From an uncultured Prevotellaceae bacterium (GTDB lineage: Bacteria > Bacteroidota > Bacteroidia > Bacteroidales > Bacteroidaceae): a stretch of DNA of 45,090 nucleotides. Below, one piece after another: positions 33,260-44,378 of this stretch. The stretch is taken from the NCBI GenBank assembly GCA_902801155.1, contig CADCHG010000015.1, forward strand, positions 1 through 45,090, in the 5' to 3' direction. A program made the position numbers and the translations under genes. The notes beneath the pieces are model-generated. The model was given only the letters and a program-made list of their open reading frames with translations, searched no databases and was not told where the DNA came from. Within the stretch, counting starts at the first letter, position 1. The number at the start of each line of letters is the position of its first letter.

Positions 33260-33778
33260 ATGAAAAAAGAAGTAAAAGATACTATCATCACCGAGCTTGG
33301 TGAGCTGTTGAAGCAGTATCCACATTTCTACCTCGTTGACTTGACAGGTTTGAATGCTGCTGACACAAGCGCACTTCGCCGTAAGTGTTTCAAGAGCGAG
33401 ATTAAGCTCGTTGTTGCAAAGAACAAGCTTCTGCGCAAGGCTTTTGATGCATCTGATGTTGATTTCTCTGCTCTTTACGATACTCTCAAGGGTACTACAG
33501 CTCTGATGTTCTGTCAGACAGCTAACGTACCAGCTAAGCTTCTCAAGGAGTTCAAGGATGTAAATCCAACTCTCAAGGCTGCTTATGCTGAGGAAATGGT
33601 ATTCGTTGGTGCTGAGAATCTCTCACAGCTTGCTGCAATCAAGAGCAAGAACGAGGTTATCGCCGATATCGTTGCTCTTCTTCAGTCTCCTGCAAAGAAC
33701 GTTGTTTCTGCACTCCAGGGTTCAGCTGGTGGCAAGATTCATGGTCTCCTCGAGACTCTCTCAAAGAAGGAGGCATAA
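33260..33778 (+). CDS. rplJ: Large ribosomal subunit protein uL10
   Basis: 172 residues. The N-terminal rRNA-binding domain (KKEVKDTIITELGELLKQYP..., LNAADTSALRRKCFK) precedes a C-terminal helix that carries the bL12 dimers. The spacer to rplL (33779-33880) is an array of CCGG words at a 9-bp period. Confidence 0.96.
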   Translation: MKKEVKDTIITELGELLKQYPHFYLVDLTGLNAADTSALRRKCFKSEIKLVVAKNKLLRKAFDASDVDFSALYDTLKGTTALMFCQTANVPAKLLKEFKDVNPTLKAAYAEEMVFVGAENLSQLAAIKSKNEVIADIVALLQSPAKNVVSALQGSAGGKIHGLLETLSKKEA

Positions 33779-33785
33779 ATCATTC

Positions 33786-33836
33786 CCGGTTCTACCGGAA
33801 CTACCGGATATACCGGCTTACCGGATTCTCCGGAAA
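33786..33836. repeat. 9-bp iterons, word ACCGGA, between rplJ and rplL
   Basis: CCGG begins at 33786, 33795, 33804, 33813, 33821 and 33830: steps of 9, 9, 9, 8 and 9 bp. Each copy is within (A/C/T)CCGG(A/T/C). The word is self-complementary, so the RNA can fold in several alternative ways. Confidence 0.85.
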
Positions 33837-33880
33837 CATAACAAAAACAAAAGTATAAACAAATTAAATTTTTAAATAAA

Positions 33881-34261
33881 ATGGCAGATATTAAAGCTAT
33901 TGCTGAGGAACTCGTAAACCTCACAGTTAAGGAAGTAAATGAACTCGCACAGGTCCTCAAGGACGAGTATGGTATTGAGCCAGCTGCTGCAGCTGTTGCT
34001 GTTGCTGCAGGTCCAGCTGCTGCTGGTGATGCTGCTGGTGCAGAGGAGAAGGACTCATTCGACGTTGTTCTCGCTGAGGTAGGTGGCGCTAAGCTCGCTG
34101 TTGTAAAGGCTGTTAAGGAGGCTTGTGGTCTCGGTCTTAAGGAAGCTAAGGATCTCGTTGACGGTGCACCTTCTAAGATCAAGGAGGGTATCTCAAAGGC
34201 AGAGGCTGAGAACCTTAAGAAGGCTATCGAAGAGGCTGGTGCTAAGGTAGAGCTCAAGTAA
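33881..34261 (+). CDS. rplL: Large ribosomal subunit protein bL12
   Basis: 126 residues. N-terminal dimerisation domain, an Ala/Gly-rich hinge ([20 protein letters not shown]) and the C-terminal factor-binding domain ([35 protein letters not shown]). It recruits translation GTPases. Its stop is followed by CCGG words and two hairpins before rpoB. Confidence 0.97.
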   Translation: MADIKAIAEELVNLTVKEVNELAQVLKDEYGIEPAAAAVAVAAGPAAAGDAAGAEEKDSFDVVLAEVGGAKLAVVKAVKEACGLGLKEAKDLVDGAPSKIKEGISKAEAENLKKAIEEAGAKVELK

Positions 34262-34275
34262 TATGGCTCTTGCTG

Positions 34276-34307
34276 ACTGGAGTTTCCGGAATATCCGGTT
34301 TTTCCAG
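34276..34307. repeat. 9-bp iterons between rplL and rpoB
   Basis: ACTGG (34276), TCCGG (34285), TCCGG (34294) and TCCAG (34303) at exact 9-bp steps. The first and last words are reverse complements (ACTGGA / TCCAGT), giving a small hairpin. Same word type and period as in the rplJ-rplL gap. Confidence 0.75.
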
Positions 34308-34330
34308 TTACCAACATAAAAAAACAAACT

Positions 34331-34369
34331 GGTTAAGATCTACTAAGTAGGTGGGTCTTAACCTTTTTG
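34331..34369 (+). terminator. Attenuator-like terminator between rplL and rpoB
   Basis: GGTTAAGA (34331-34338) pairs with TCTTAACC (34356-34363), with inner CTAC / GTAG, followed by TTTTTG. Its place inside the rplJL-rpoBC operon is where partial termination sets the ribosomal protein to polymerase ratio in E. coli. Confidence 0.85.
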
Positions 34370-34373
34370 TTGT

Positions 34374-34419
34374 CTTAATAGTGTGATAGGGAGAGGATAT
34401 CCTGTGAGAGACTATTAAG
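34374..34419 (+). promoter_or_regulatory. Second hairpin in the rpoB leader
   Basis: CTTAATAGT (34374-34382) pairs perfectly with ACTATTAAG (34411-34419), with inner self-complementary AGGATATCCT. No T-run, so it is not a terminator. It may be a processing site or an RpoB-responsive structure. Confidence 0.6.
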
Positions 34420-34467
34420 TGGAAATAAAATAACAACAATATATATATATTTAGAATTCATTAATTA

Positions 34468-37400
34468 ATGGCAGCAAAAGTCGAAAAAAGAGTAAACTTC
34501 GCTCGCGTCAAGAATCCGATGCCATATCCGGATTTCCTTGATGTGCAGCTCAAGTCATTCCGCGACTTCCTTCAGTTGGATACCCCACCAGAGGATCGTA
34601 AGAATGATGGTCTGTACAAGGTTTTCGCAGAGAACTTCCCTATTACAGACACTCGTAATAACTTCGTCCTGGAGTTCCTGGACTACTACATTGATCCGCC
34701 TCGCTATACTATCGAGGAGTGCCTTGAGAGAGGTCTGACATACAGCGTGCCTATGAAGGCAAAGATGAAGCTGTTCTGTACTGACCCTGAGCATGAGGAT
34801 TTCGAGACCATCACTTCTGATGTGTTCCTCGGAACAATCCCTTACATGACCTCAAACGGTACTTTCGTAATCAATGGTGCAGAGCGTGTCGTAGTATCAC
34901 AGCTCCACCGTTCTCCAGGTGTGTTCTTCGGTCAGGGTACCCATGCTAATGGTACTGTGCTCTATTCTGCACGTATCATTCCATTCAAGGGTTCTTGGAT
35001 TGAGTTCGCAACTGACATCAATAATGTCATGTTCGCTTACATCGACCGTAAGAAGAAGCTGCCTGTAACAACACTTCTCCGTGCTATCGGCTATGAGAGT
35101 GATAAGCAGATTCTTGAGCTCTTCGACCTCGCTGAGGAGGTTAAGGTAAACAAGAAGAACCTGCAGGCTTGTCTTGGCCGTACACTTGCAGCCCGTGTAT
35201 TGAAGTCTTGGAATGAGGACTTCGTAGATGAGGATACAGGTGAGGTTGTATCTATCGAGCGTAACGAGGTTATCCTTGAGCGCGAGACAGAGATTACAAA
35301 GGAGAATATCGACCAGATTCTTGATTCTGAGCAGAGAACAATTCTTGTTCACAAGACTGCAGAGTCTGCTTCTAAGTATGGTATTATCTTCAATACCCTG
35401 CTTAAGGACCCTTCAAACTCAGAGAAGGAAGCTGTTACATATATCTATCGTCAGTTGCGTAATGCTGATCCTGCTGATGACCAGAGTGCTCGTGAGGTGA
35501 TTCAGAACCTCTTCTTCTCTGACAAGCGTTATGACCTCGGTGAGGTTGGTCGTTATAGAATCAACAAGAAGTTGAATCTTGACACTAGCATGGATGTACG
35601 TACTCTTACTCATGAGGATATCATCGAGATTATCAAGTACCTCATCAACCTCATCAACTCAAATGCTACTGTCGATGATATCGACCACTTGTCAAACCGT
35701 CGTGTACGTACTGTAGGCGAGCAGTTGGCAAATCAGTTCAGCATCGGTCTTGCACGTATGAGCCGCACAATCCGCGAGCGCATGAACGTGCGTGACAATG
35801 AGGTCTTCACTCCAACAGACCTTATCAACGCTAAGACTATCTCAAGCGTTATCAACTCGTTCTTCGGAACAAACCCACTCTCTCAGTTCATGGACCAGAC
35901 CAACCCTCTGGCCGAGGTGACACACAAGCGTCGTCTCTCTGCCCTTGGTCCTGGTGGTCTTTCTCGTGAGCGTGCCGGTTTCGAGGTTCGTGACGTACAC
36001 TATACTCACTACGGCCGTCTCTGTCCTATCGAGTCTCCTGAAGGACCAAACATCGGTCTTATCTCATCTCTCTGTATGTATGCCCAGATCAATAATCTCG
36101 GCTTCATTGAGACACCATATCGTAAGGTAAACAATTCTGTTGTTGACCTCGACAATAAGAATGTGGTATATCTCACAGCTGAGGAGGAAGAGGATCAGAT
36201 CATCGGTCAGGGTAATGCTCCTCTTAAGGACGACGGTAACTTCATCCGTGAGGTCGTTAAGTGCCGTGAGAACTCAGACTTCCCTGTAGTTCCACCATCA
36301 GAGGTTAACCTCATGGACGTATCTCCACAGCAGATTGCATCTGTAAGTGCAGGTCTTATCCCATTCCTTGAGCATGATGACGGTCACCGTGCGCTGATGG
36401 GATGTAACATGATGCGTCAGGCAGTTCCATTGCTCCACAACGATGCTCCTATCGTAGGTACAGGTCTTGAGCAGCAGGTATGTGAGGATTCACGTACTAT
36501 GATTACTGCCGAGGGCGAGGGTGTTATCGAGTATGTTGATGCAACAACAATACGTATTCTCTACGACCGCACAGAGGATGACGAGTTCGTTAGCTTCGAG
36601 CCTGCTATTAAGGAATACCGTATTCCTAAGTTCCGCCGTACAAACCAGAACATGACCATCGACCTTCGTCCAATCTGTGAGAAGGGACAGCGTGTAAAGG
36701 CTGGCGATATCCTCACTGAGGGTTATGCTACTGAGAACGGTGAGCTCGCACTTGGTCGCAACCTCCTCGTTGCCTACATGCCTTGGAAGGGTTACAACTA
36801 TGAGGATGCTATCGTACTTAACGAGCGCGTAGTTCGTGAGGATATCCTTACATCTGTTCATGTTGACGAGTATGCTCTCGAGGTTCGTGAGACAAAGCGT
36901 GGTATGGAGGAATTCACAGCTGATATTCCTAACGTATCAGAGGATGCAACAAAGGACCTCGATGATAACGGTATCGTTCGTATCGGTGCTCGTATCGAGC
37001 CTGGCGATATCATGATCGGTAAGATCTCTCCTAAGGGTGAGAGCGATCCATCTCCAGAGGAAAAGCTGCTTCGTGCTATCTTCGGCGACAAGGCTGGTGA
37101 CGTTAAGGATTCTTCATTGAAGGCAAACCCATCGCTCTCAGGTGTGGTAATCGATAAGAAGCTCTTCTCTCGTGCAATCAAGACCCGTGAGTCAAAGAAG
37201 CAGGATAAGATCATCCTTGCCAAGATTGACGAGGAGTATGAGGCAAAGGCAAAGGATCTCAAGGAAATCCTTGTTGACAAGCTCCTGACTCTCACAGAGG
37301 ACAAGACCTCTCAGGGTGTAAAGGACTACACAGGTGCTGAGATCATCACAAAGGGCAGCAAGTTCACAGCTTCTGCTATCGCTAACCTCGAGTTCGACGG

Positions 37401-38277
37401 CATCCAGTCTAACAACTGGACAGGCGATGACCATACAGACAAGCTCATCCAGCGTCTGATTATGAACTACATCCGCAAGTACAAGCTCCTTGATGCTGAG
37501 CTCAAGCGCCGTAAGTTCGCTATCTCTATCGGTGATGACCTCCCATCAGGCGTTCAGCAGATGGCTAAGGTTTATATCGCTAAGAAGCGTAAGATCGGTG
37601 TCGGTGATAAGCTTGCAGGTCGTCACGGTAACAAGGGTATCGTATCTAAGGTTGTTCGTCAGGAGGATATGCCATTCCTCGAGGATGGTCGTCCGGTTGA
37701 CTTGGTACTTAACCCTCTGGGTGTGCCTTCACGTATGAACCTTGGTCAGATATTCGAGGCTGTTCTCGGTGCTGCCGGTAAGAAACTCGGTGTTAAGTTC
37801 GCTACTCCTATCTTCGATGGTGCTAAGCTTGATGACCTTAACGAGTGGACTGACAAGGCAGGTCTCCCACGCTACTGCTCTACACATCTTTATGATGGTG
37901 AGACAGGTGAGATGTTCGACCAGCCTGCTACAATCGGTATCACATACTTCTTGAAGCTCGGTCACATGGTAGAGGATAAGATGCACGCTCGTTCTATCGG
38001 TCCTTACTCTCTCATCACTCAGCAGCCACTTGGTGGTAAGGCACAGTTCGGTGGTCAGCGTTTCGGAGAGATGGAGGTCTGGGCAATCGAGGCATTCGGT
38101 GCTTCTCATGTGCTTCAGGAAATCCTTACTATCAAGTCTGACGACGTTGTAGGCCGTTCTAAGAGCTATGAGGCTATCGTTAAGGGTGATCCAATGCCAA
38201 CTCCTGGTATCCCAGAGTCACTCAACGTGCTTCTCCATGAGCTTCGCGGCCTCGGTCTTAGCATTAAGCTTGATTAA
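34468..38277 (+). CDS. rpoB: DNA-directed RNA polymerase subunit beta
   Basis: 1269 residues, complete. The rifampicin pocket reads [20 protein letters not shown], with Asp476, His486 and Ser491 equivalent to E. coli D516, H526 and S531, so the pocket looks wild type. Other hallmarks are [57 protein letters not shown] and the C-terminal [18 protein letters not shown]. Catalytic core of transcription with rpoC. Confidence 0.98.
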   Translation: MAAKVEKRVNFARVKNPMPYPDFLDVQLKSFRDFLQLDTPPEDRKNDGLYKVFAENFPITDTRNNFVLEFLDYYIDPPRYTIEECLERGLTYSVPMKAKMKLFCTDPEHEDFETITSDVFLGTIPYMTSNGTFVINGAERVVVSQLHRSPGVFFGQGTHANGTVLYSARIIPFKGSWIEFATDINNVMFAYIDRKKKLPVTTLLRAIGYESDKQILELFDLAEEVKVNKKNLQACLGRTLAARVLKSWNEDFVDEDTGEVVSIERNEVILERETEITKENIDQILDSEQRTILVHKTAESASKYGIIFNTLLKDPSNSEKEAVTYIYRQLRNADPADDQSAREVIQNLFFSDKRYDLGEVGRYRINKKLNLDTSMDVRTLTHEDIIEIIKYLINLINSNATVDDIDHLSNRRVRTVGEQLANQFSIGLARMSRTIRERMNVRDNEVFTPTDLINAKTISSVINSFFGTNPLSQFMDQTNPLAEVTHKRRLSALGPGGLSRERAGFEVRDVHYTHYGRLCPIESPEGPNIGLISSLCMYAQINNLGFIETPYRKVNNSVVDLDNKNVVYLTAEEEEDQIIGQGNAPLKDDGNFIREVVKCRENSDFPVVPPSEVNLMDVSPQQIASVSAGLIPFLEHDDGHRALMGCNMMRQAVPLLHNDAPIVGTGLEQQVCEDSRTMITAEGEGVIEYVDATTIRILYDRTEDDEFVSFEPAIKEYRIPKFRRTNQNMTIDLRPICEKGQRVKAGDILTEGYATENGELALGRNLLVAYMPWKGYNYEDAIVLNERVVREDILTSVHVDEYALEVRETKRGMEEFTADIPNVSEDATKDLDDNGIVRIGARIEPGDIMIGKISPKGESDPSPEEKLLRAIFGDKAGDVKDSSLKANPSLSGVVIDKKLFSRAIKTRESKKQDKIILAKIDEEYEAKAKDLKEILVDKLLTLTEDKTSQGVKDYTGAEIITKGSKFTASAIANLEFDGIQSNNWTGDDHTDKLIQRLIMNYIRKYKLLDAELKRRKFAISIGDDLPSGVQQMAKVYIAKKRKIGVGDKLAGRHGNKGIVSKVVRQEDMPFLEDGRPVDLVLNPLGVPSRMNLGQIFEAVLGAAGKKLGVKFATPIFDGAKLDDLNEWTDKAGLPRYCSTHLYDGETGEMFDQPATIGITYFLKLGHMVEDKMHARSIGPYSLITQQPLGGKAQFGGQRFGEMEVWAIEAFGASHVLQEILTIKSDDVVGRSKSYEAIVKGDPMPTPGIPESLNVLLHELRGLGLSIKLD

Positions 38278-38306
38278 TTTACAATTGAAAAGGATTGTAA
38301 GAATAA

Positions 38307-38342
38307 GTAAATTGTAAATAGTAAATAGTCAAATTGTAAATA
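38307..38342. repeat. 7-bp words GTAAATA before rpoC
   Basis: GTAAATT, GTAAATA, GTAAATA and GTCAAAT start at 38307, 38314, 38321 and 38328 (7-bp steps), then GTAAATA at 38336 after an 8-bp step. The array occupies most of the 68-bp rpoB-rpoC gap and ends 5 bp before the rpoC ATG. Confidence 0.7.
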
Positions 38343-38345
38343 CAT

Positions 38346-41300
38346 ATGGCTTTCAAAAAAGATACAAAAATAAAGAATAACTTCACCAAGATCACTATCG
38401 GTCTGGCTTCTCCTGAGGAAATCCTTGAGAACTCATACGGTGAGGTTACCAAGCCTGAGACCATCAACTACCGTACCTATAAGCCAGAGCGTGACGGTCT
38501 TTTCTGCGAGCGCATCTTCGGTCCTACAAAGGACTTCGAGTGTGCCTGCGGTAAGTACAAGCGCATCCGCTATAAGGGTATCGTCTGTGACCGATGCGGT
38601 GTTGAGGTAACAGAGAAGAAAGTACGTCGTGAGCGTTCAGGCCACATCGAACTCGTGGTTCCTGTTGCACATATCTGGTATTTCCGCAGCCTTCCAAACA
38701 AGATTGGATATCTGCTCGGTATGCCAACAAAGAAGCTGGAGTCTGTAATCTACTATGAGAAGTACATCGTTATCAAGCCAGGTCCTATGGCTGGTAAGAA
38801 CGGTACTCATCCAGTACAGGCACCAGACGGTAGCGGTGACCTTAACGGTACACATGTAGGCGACCTCATCTCTGAGGAAGAGTACATCAACATCGTTGAC
38901 AGCTACCTCGATCCAAACAACGACTATCTCGATGACGACGATCCAAACAAGTACGTTTGTAAGATGGGTGCCGAGGCAATCTACTACCTCCTGCAGAACC
39001 TTGACCTCGACGCACTTGCAGCAGAGCTTCGTGAGAGTGCAAACAACGATTCTTCACAGCAGCGTAAGAACGAGGCTTTGAAGCGTCTTCAGGTTGTAGA
39101 GGCATTCCGTGCAAGTAAGGATGTGAACCGTCCTGAGTGGATGATTCTCAAGATCCTTCCTGTAACTCCTCCAGAGCTCCGTCCGCTCGTTCCTCTGGAT
39201 GGCGGCCGTTTCGCTACATCCGACCTCAACGACCTCTATCGTCGTGTCATCATCCGTAACAACCGTTTGAAGCGTCTCGTTGAGATTCACGCTCCAGAGG
39301 TTATCCTCCGTAACGAGAAGCGTATGCTTCAGGAGGCTGTTGACTCTCTCTTCGATAACTCTCGTAAGTCAAGCGCTGTTAAGAGCGAGAGCAACCGTCC
39401 GCTCAAGTCACTCTCTGACTCCCTGAAGGGTAAGGCTGGACGTTTCCGTCAGAACCTCCTCGGTAAGCGTGTTGACTACTCTGCACGTTCAGTAATCGTT
39501 GTAGGTCCAGAGCTCAACATGGGCGAGTGCGGTCTTCCAAAGCTTATGGCTGCCGAGCTTTACAAGCCATTCATCATCCGCAAGCTCATCGAGCGCGGTA
39601 TCGTGAAGACTGTGAAGTCAGCTAAGCGTATCGTTGACCGTCGTGAGCCTATCATCTATGATATCCTTGAGAATGTGATGAAGGGACACCCAGTTCTCTT
39701 GAACCGTGCTCCTACACTTCACCGTCTTGGTATTCAGGCATTCCAGCCAAAGCTCATCGAGGGTAAGGCTATCCAGCTCCACCCACTTGCTTGTACTGCG
39801 TTCAACGCCGACTTCGACGGTGACCAGATGGCTGTTCACCTCCCATTGTCTCACGAGGCAGTACTTGAGGCTCAGATTCTCATGCTCCAGAGCCATAACA
39901 TCCTGAACCCAGCTAACGGTGCTCCTATCACCGTACCTTCACAGGATATGGTGCTCGGTCTCTACTACATCACAAAGATGCGTCCAGGCGCAAAGGGTGA
40001 GGGACTCTCATTCTATGGTCCTGAAGAGGCTATCATCGCTTACAATGAGAAGCGTTGTGACCTCCACGCTCCTGTAAAGGTTGTTGTTGAGGATATTGAG
40101 AATGGCAAGTACATCCGTCACACTGTCGAGACTTCTGTTGGTCGTGTTATCGTCAACGAACTCGTTCCACGTGAGATGGGCTTCGTAAACACCATTATCT
40201 CTAAGAAGTCACTTCGCGATATCATCGCTGATGTTATCAAGGCTGTTGGTTTCGCACGTGCTTGTGAGTTCCTTGACGGTATCAAGAACCTTGGTTATCG
40301 TATGGCATACCTCGCAGGTCTGTCATTCAACCTTGACGATATCATCATCCCACCAGAGAAGGAGCAGCTCATCAAGGCTGGTAACGATAAGATCCGTGAG
40401 ATTACCGATAACTATAACCTCGGCTTCATCACAGATACTGAGCGTTATAACCAGGTTATCGATACTTGGACACACGTAAACAACGATATCGGTAATATCC
40501 TCCTTAAGGAGATGACCGAGGCTGACCAGGGCTTCAACGCTGTATTCATGATGCTTGACTCTGGTGCCCGTGGTTCTAAGGACCAGATTAAGCAGCTCTC
40601 AGGTATCCGTGGTCTGATGGCTAAGCCTACAAAAGCAGGTGCCGACGACCGTCCAACCATTGAGAACCCTATCCTTTCCAACTTCAAGGAGGGTATGTCT
40701 GTGCTTGAGTACTTCATTGCATCTCACGGTGCTCGTAAGGGTCTTGCTGATACCGCTATGAAGACAGCCGACGCTGGTTACCTTACTCGTCGTCTTGTTG
40801 ACGTTTCACACGACGTTATCATCAACGAGGACGACTGTGGTACACTCCGCGGACTTCTCTGCACAGCTCTTAAGAATGGTGATGAGGTTATCTCAAGCCT
40901 CTATGAGCGTATCCTTGGCCGTGTATCTGTTCACGATGTTATCAACCCACATACCAACGAGGTTATCTGTCCTGCTGGTGAGGAAATCACCGAGGCTCGT
41001 GCAAAGGCTATCGAGGATGCCGGTATCGAGATGGTTGAAATCCGTTCAGTACTCACTTGTGAGTCTCGTCAGGGTGTATGTAAGAAGTGTTACGGCCGTA
41101 ACCTTGCTACACAGCGCATGGTACAGAAGGGTGAGGCTGTCGGTGTCATCGCAGCTCAGGCTATCGGTGAGCCAGGTACACAGCTTACTCTCCGTACGTT
41201 CCACGCCGGTGGTATCGCAGGTGGTGCTGCTGCTAACGCAACAGTTACCTGTAAGGTGGCAGAGGCTCGTATTGAGTTCGATGAGCTCCGTACCGTTCCA

Positions 41301-42683
41301 TTCAAGGAGGACGGCCGCGACTGTGAGATGGTAGTAAGCCGTCTTGCCGAGGTTCGTTTCATCGATCCTACAACTGGTGTCGTACTCTCTAACATGGCTG
41401 TTCCTTACGGTTCTTCACTCTACTATAAGAATGGTGATGTTGTTAAGAAGGGCGACGAGATCTGTCGTTGGGACCCATTCAACGCTGTCATCGTTACAGA
41501 GTTCAAGGGTAAGGTTAAGTTCCACGATGTTGTTGAAGGCCTCACATACAATGCCGAGACCGACGATACAACAGGTATGACCGATAAGGTAATCATCGAG
41601 GCTAAGGACCGTTCAAAGATCCCAACCTGTGAGATCATCGACGAGAACGGTGAGGTACTCGGACGCTATAACTTCCCTGTAGGTGGTCACGTTGTTGTTG
41701 ACGACGGTCAGGTAATCGAGTCTGGTGCTACTCTCGTTAAGATTCCACGTACCGTAAGCCGCGCAGGTGATATCACCGGTGGTCTGCCACGTGTAACCGA
41801 GCTCTTCGAGGCTCGTAACCCAAGCAACCCAGCTATCGTCAGCGAAATCGACGGTGAGGTTAAGATCAACCCACAGCTCAAGCGTAACAACCGTGAGGTA
41901 ACAATCGTTTCTAAGACTGGTGAGGAGCGCAAGTATCTCGTACCTACAAGCAAGCAGTTGCTCGTTCAGGACCGTGATGCTGTACGTGCCGGAACTCCAC
42001 TCTCTGACGGTGTAATCACACCAAACGATATCCTTGCCATCAAGGGTCCTACCGCTGTTCAGGAGTATATCGTGAACGAGGTACAGGATGTATATCGTCT
42101 GCAGGGTGTAAAGATCAACGATAAGCACTTCGAGATCATCGTTCGTCAGATGATGCGTAAGGTACAGATCAATGAGCCTGGTGATACATGCTTCCTTGAG
42201 AGCGATATCGTTGATAAGCTCGACTTCGCTGAGGAGAACGATCGTATCTGGGGTAAGAAGTACGTTATCAACGCTGGTGATTCAGAGAACGTACGTGCAG
42301 GTGAGATTATCTCTGCCCGCAAGCTCCGTGACGAGAACGCAAGCCTCAAGCGTCGTGACTTGAAGACTATTCAGGTTCGTGACACTATCCCTGCAACATC
42401 TACACAGATCCTTCAGGGTATCACACGTGCCGCTCTCCATACCAAGAGCTTCATGTCTGCTGCATCATTCCAGGAGACAACGAAGGTGCTCAACGAGGCT
42501 GCTATCCGCGGAAAGAGCGATTCACTCCTCGGTATGAAGGAGAACGTAATCTGCGGACACCTCATCCCTGCTGGTACAGGTCTGCGTGAGTTCGAGAAGA
42601 TTATTGTTGGTAGCAAGGAAGGCTATGAGCGTCTTCAGGCTAACCGTCGCAACGTCCTCGAGTTCTCTGACAGAGATTTGTAA
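38346..42683 (+). CDS. rpoC: DNA-directed RNA polymerase subunit beta-prime
   Basis: 1445 residues, complete. The N-terminal zinc site uses Cys66, Cys68, Cys81 and Cys84 ([20 protein letters not shown]). The catalytic [12 protein letters not shown] begins at residue 487, with Asp residues at 489, 491 and 493 binding the active-site magnesium. Bridge helix and trigger loop regions follow ([36 protein letters not shown]). A second Cys cluster is at [13 protein letters not shown]. The C-terminus runs to EFSDRDL. A strong terminator follows. Confidence 0.98.
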   Translation: MAFKKDTKIKNNFTKITIGLASPEEILENSYGEVTKPETINYRTYKPERDGLFCERIFGPTKDFECACGKYKRIRYKGIVCDRCGVEVTEKKVRRERSGHIELVVPVAHIWYFRSLPNKIGYLLGMPTKKLESVIYYEKYIVIKPGPMAGKNGTHPVQAPDGSGDLNGTHVGDLISEEEYINIVDSYLDPNNDYLDDDDPNKYVCKMGAEAIYYLLQNLDLDALAAELRESANNDSSQQRKNEALKRLQVVEAFRASKDVNRPEWMILKILPVTPPELRPLVPLDGGRFATSDLNDLYRRVIIRNNRLKRLVEIHAPEVILRNEKRMLQEAVDSLFDNSRKSSAVKSESNRPLKSLSDSLKGKAGRFRQNLLGKRVDYSARSVIVVGPELNMGECGLPKLMAAELYKPFIIRKLIERGIVKTVKSAKRIVDRREPIIYDILENVMKGHPVLLNRAPTLHRLGIQAFQPKLIEGKAIQLHPLACTAFNADFDGDQMAVHLPLSHEAVLEAQILMLQSHNILNPANGAPITVPSQDMVLGLYYITKMRPGAKGEGLSFYGPEEAIIAYNEKRCDLHAPVKVVVEDIENGKYIRHTVETSVGRVIVNELVPREMGFVNTIISKKSLRDIIADVIKAVGFARACEFLDGIKNLGYRMAYLAGLSFNLDDIIIPPEKEQLIKAGNDKIREITDNYNLGFITDTERYNQVIDTWTHVNNDIGNILLKEMTEADQGFNAVFMMLDSGARGSKDQIKQLSGIRGLMAKPTKAGADDRPTIENPILSNFKEGMSVLEYFIASHGARKGLADTAMKTADAGYLTRRLVDVSHDVIINEDDCGTLRGLLCTALKNGDEVISSLYERILGRVSVHDVINPHTNEVICPAGEEITEARAKAIEDAGIEMVEIRSVLTCESRQGVCKKCYGRNLATQRMVQKGEAVGVIAAQAIGEPGTQLTLRTFHAGGIAGGAAANATVTCKVAEARIEFDELRTVPFKEDGRDCEMVVSRLAEVRFIDPTTGVVLSNMAVPYGSSLYYKNGDVVKKGDEICRWDPFNAVIVTEFKGKVKFHDVVEGLTYNAETDDTTGMTDKVIIEAKDRSKIPTCEIIDENGEVLGRYNFPVGGHVVVDDGQVIESGATLVKIPRTVSRAGDITGGLPRVTELFEARNPSNPAIVSEIDGEVKINPQLKRNNREVTIVSKTGEERKYLVPTSKQLLVQDRDAVRAGTPLSDGVITPNDILAIKGPTAVQEYIVNEVQDVYRLQGVKINDKHFEIIVRQMMRKVQINEPGDTCFLESDIVDKLDFAEENDRIWGKKYVINAGDSENVRAGEIISARKLRDENASLKRRDLKTIQVRDTIPATSTQILQGITRAALHTKSFMSAASFQETTKVLNEAAIRGKSDSLLGMKENVICGHLIPAGTGLREFEKIIVGSKEGYERLQANRRNVLEFSDRDL

Positions 42684-42706
42684 GAATTCATAACATACTG
42701 AAATAG

Positions 42707-42746
42707 AAACTCCCTGTAATGCTTTTCGCGTTGCAGGGAGTTTTGT
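42707..42746 (+). terminator. Terminator of the rpoBC operon
   Basis: AACTCCCTG (42708-42716) pairs with CAGGGAGTT (42734-42742), followed by TTTTGTTT. Confidence 0.9.
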
Positions 42747-42860
42747 TTCTTCTTGTAATTAACGTCAGTTAGATATATCAGAAACCAGTACCCTGAATCA
42801 GGGATGAGGTTTTACAAGGCACATCAAAACAAATCCGCTTCCATTTTCTTGCCCTTATAC

Positions 42861-44060
42861 TCAAATCTTGAAATACTTCGCTATAGCAGCCTTCAAATCC
42901 TCTTTGTCGCTTATCCTGCCGAGGATAGTGCCATCTGGAGAGACAAAGAAATAGCATGGACCTGTCATCGGACCATATCTCTCCATAATGTCCTCTGCAT
43001 TTTTCTTGTCATTCCATTCATGCCAAGGGTCTCTGCCGTACTTATTAGGATCTTTACATTCTATATCCCAATAATACCAAGAATCACAATTCACCATAAG
43101 CATATCCACCTTGTCCGAATGGTTCTTGTAGAGAGCATTAAGGGCATCATTTTGACGATGCTCCATACATGGAACGCAGGATCTTGAGTTGAATTCAAGC
43201 AGAAGGTACTTGCCATTTCCATTGAATTCCGTCAAGTGATGTTCTTTGTCCTGATGGTCATAGAGCACAAAATCATGCAACTTCTCACCAATCTTTATTG
43301 GCTCGTACTTAGGCATCAAGAATCTCTTCGCATCATAGATGTATTCATTTTCCCATCTGTTTTCTACCTTTGGAGCTTTTTCCAACAGTTTAGCAGCCCT
43401 TTCCCTTATTCCCATACTTTTATTTCTACGCTCTCTAATATATCCTGCAACATTATTGAGGTAAGAAGCAAAAACAGAACTGTATTTTCTGTCTTTCATG
43501 AATTCAATCATGTACTCAACATATAGAGAATCTGCTTCTCTTACCTTCTTTTTCACAGAGTAATAGTCATCATCCTCTTCATTAACCCAGTCGTTTCTTC
43601 TTTGCAAATCCCAGTATCCGGGGAGTTTCTCATCCAAGTAGGCACGATATTCATTTGCCTCAATTTGTTTTGGATTATCACTCTTCGCATACCAGTTAGT
43701 AGGATGAACTCCAAATCCTTTTATAGTAGCCTTTGCGCCCGGAGATGCATAGAACATTAAAGAATGACGAAGGTGTGCCCCATTATACATCGCCGTCATC
43801 AGATATTCATCTGTTGGGCTATCTGGTGTGTAAATTATTCTGAATTTACCATTTCTTAAAGTATCCCCTTGACTTGGACCATAAGAACAAGTTCCCCACC
43901 GGCGCCCCCCTACCATAATGACCGTACCATCAGGCACACGCTCCAAAGTACCTTCAACAATTATTGGAGGAATGGAATCTTTTTTCTCGTTCTTTGACTC
44001 CTGTGCCCAACTGCAGATTGCGGTGAGTAAAAACATAAATGTGATAAAGGATTTTTTCAT
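42861..44060 (-). CDS. Secreted thioredoxin-like (TlpA/AhpC-TSA type) protein
   Basis: 399 residues from the ATG at 44060, where a signal peptide starts (MKKSFITFMFLLTAICSWAQ). A slightly earlier in-frame ATG at 44093 gives an unusual Lys/Thr-rich leader and is less likely. The N-terminal half (about 25-140) resembles the DUF4369-like beta domain that often precedes TlpA folds. The C-terminal half is thioredoxin-like, with the redox motif CVPC at 295-298 after LLLEFNSRS, then GPCYFFVSPDGTILGRI. Probably a periplasmic thiol-disulfide protein; the partner is unknown. The leader carries six 11-bp repeats. Confidence 0.84.
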   Translation of the reverse strand: MKKSFITFMFLLTAICSWAQESKNEKKDSIPPIIVEGTLERVPDGTVIMVGGRRWGTCSYGPSQGDTLRNGKFRIIYTPDSPTDEYLMTAMYNGAHLRHSLMFYASPGAKATIKGFGVHPTNWYAKSDNPKQIEANEYRAYLDEKLPGYWDLQRRNDWVNEEDDDYYSVKKKVREADSLYVEYMIEFMKDRKYSSVFASYLNNVAGYIRERRNKSMGIRERAAKLLEKAPKVENRWENEYIYDAKRFLMPKYEPIKIGEKLHDFVLYDHQDKEHHLTEFNGNGKYLLLEFNSRSCVPCMEHRQNDALNALYKNHSDKVDMLMVNCDSWYYWDIECKDPNKYGRDPWHEWNDKKNAEDIMERYGPMTGPCYFFVSPDGTILGRISDKEDLKAAIAKYFKI

Positions 44061-44143
44061 CGTCGTTTTGTTTTTAGTTTTTGTTTTAGTCATTGAGGTT
44101 AGTAATCGTATCTTGAAACTCCGCTTTATGGTCGTTTCTGCGA

Positions 44144-44209
44144 ACGGACTTGAAACGGACTTGAAACGGACTTACAACGGATTTACAACGGATTTACAAC
44201 GGACTTACA
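44144..44209. repeat. 11-bp direct iterons, word ACGGACTTACA, six copies
   Basis: ACGGA begins at 44144, 44155, 44166, 44177, 44188 and 44199, an exact 11-bp step; the variable part is CTTGAA, CTTACA or TTTACA. All in one orientation. The array lies between the candidate -7 box (44245-44252, minus strand) and the start codon of the thioredoxin-like gene, so it is transcribed in its leader. Confidence 0.92.
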
Positions 44210-44244
44210 ACTATGACGCTCATAGACTTTTGTTTTCTTGGGTG

Positions 44245-44252
44245 CAAAGGTA
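44245..44252 (-). promoter_or_regulatory. -7 box of the thioredoxin-like gene
   Basis: The minus strand reads TACCTTTG followed by CACCC, a full TAnnTTTG match, giving a leader of about 180 nt. No -33 TTTG at standard spacing. Confidence 0.6.
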
Positions 44253-44378
44253 AGAATATTTTTTTGGAAAATGTAAGAAAAATGCAAAAAAATCACGATA
44301 ATTTAACAGTTAATAAGGAAAACAGATTTATCCGCTTCTCTTTTTTTTTCGTCGAGCTGACGTTAATATAATTATATT

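Noticed and set aside
41613-42128. Minus-strand frame inside rpoC (171 codons) and other long antisense frames in rpoB and rpoC
   Set aside because: They arise from biased codon use in highly expressed genes and show no domain pattern.
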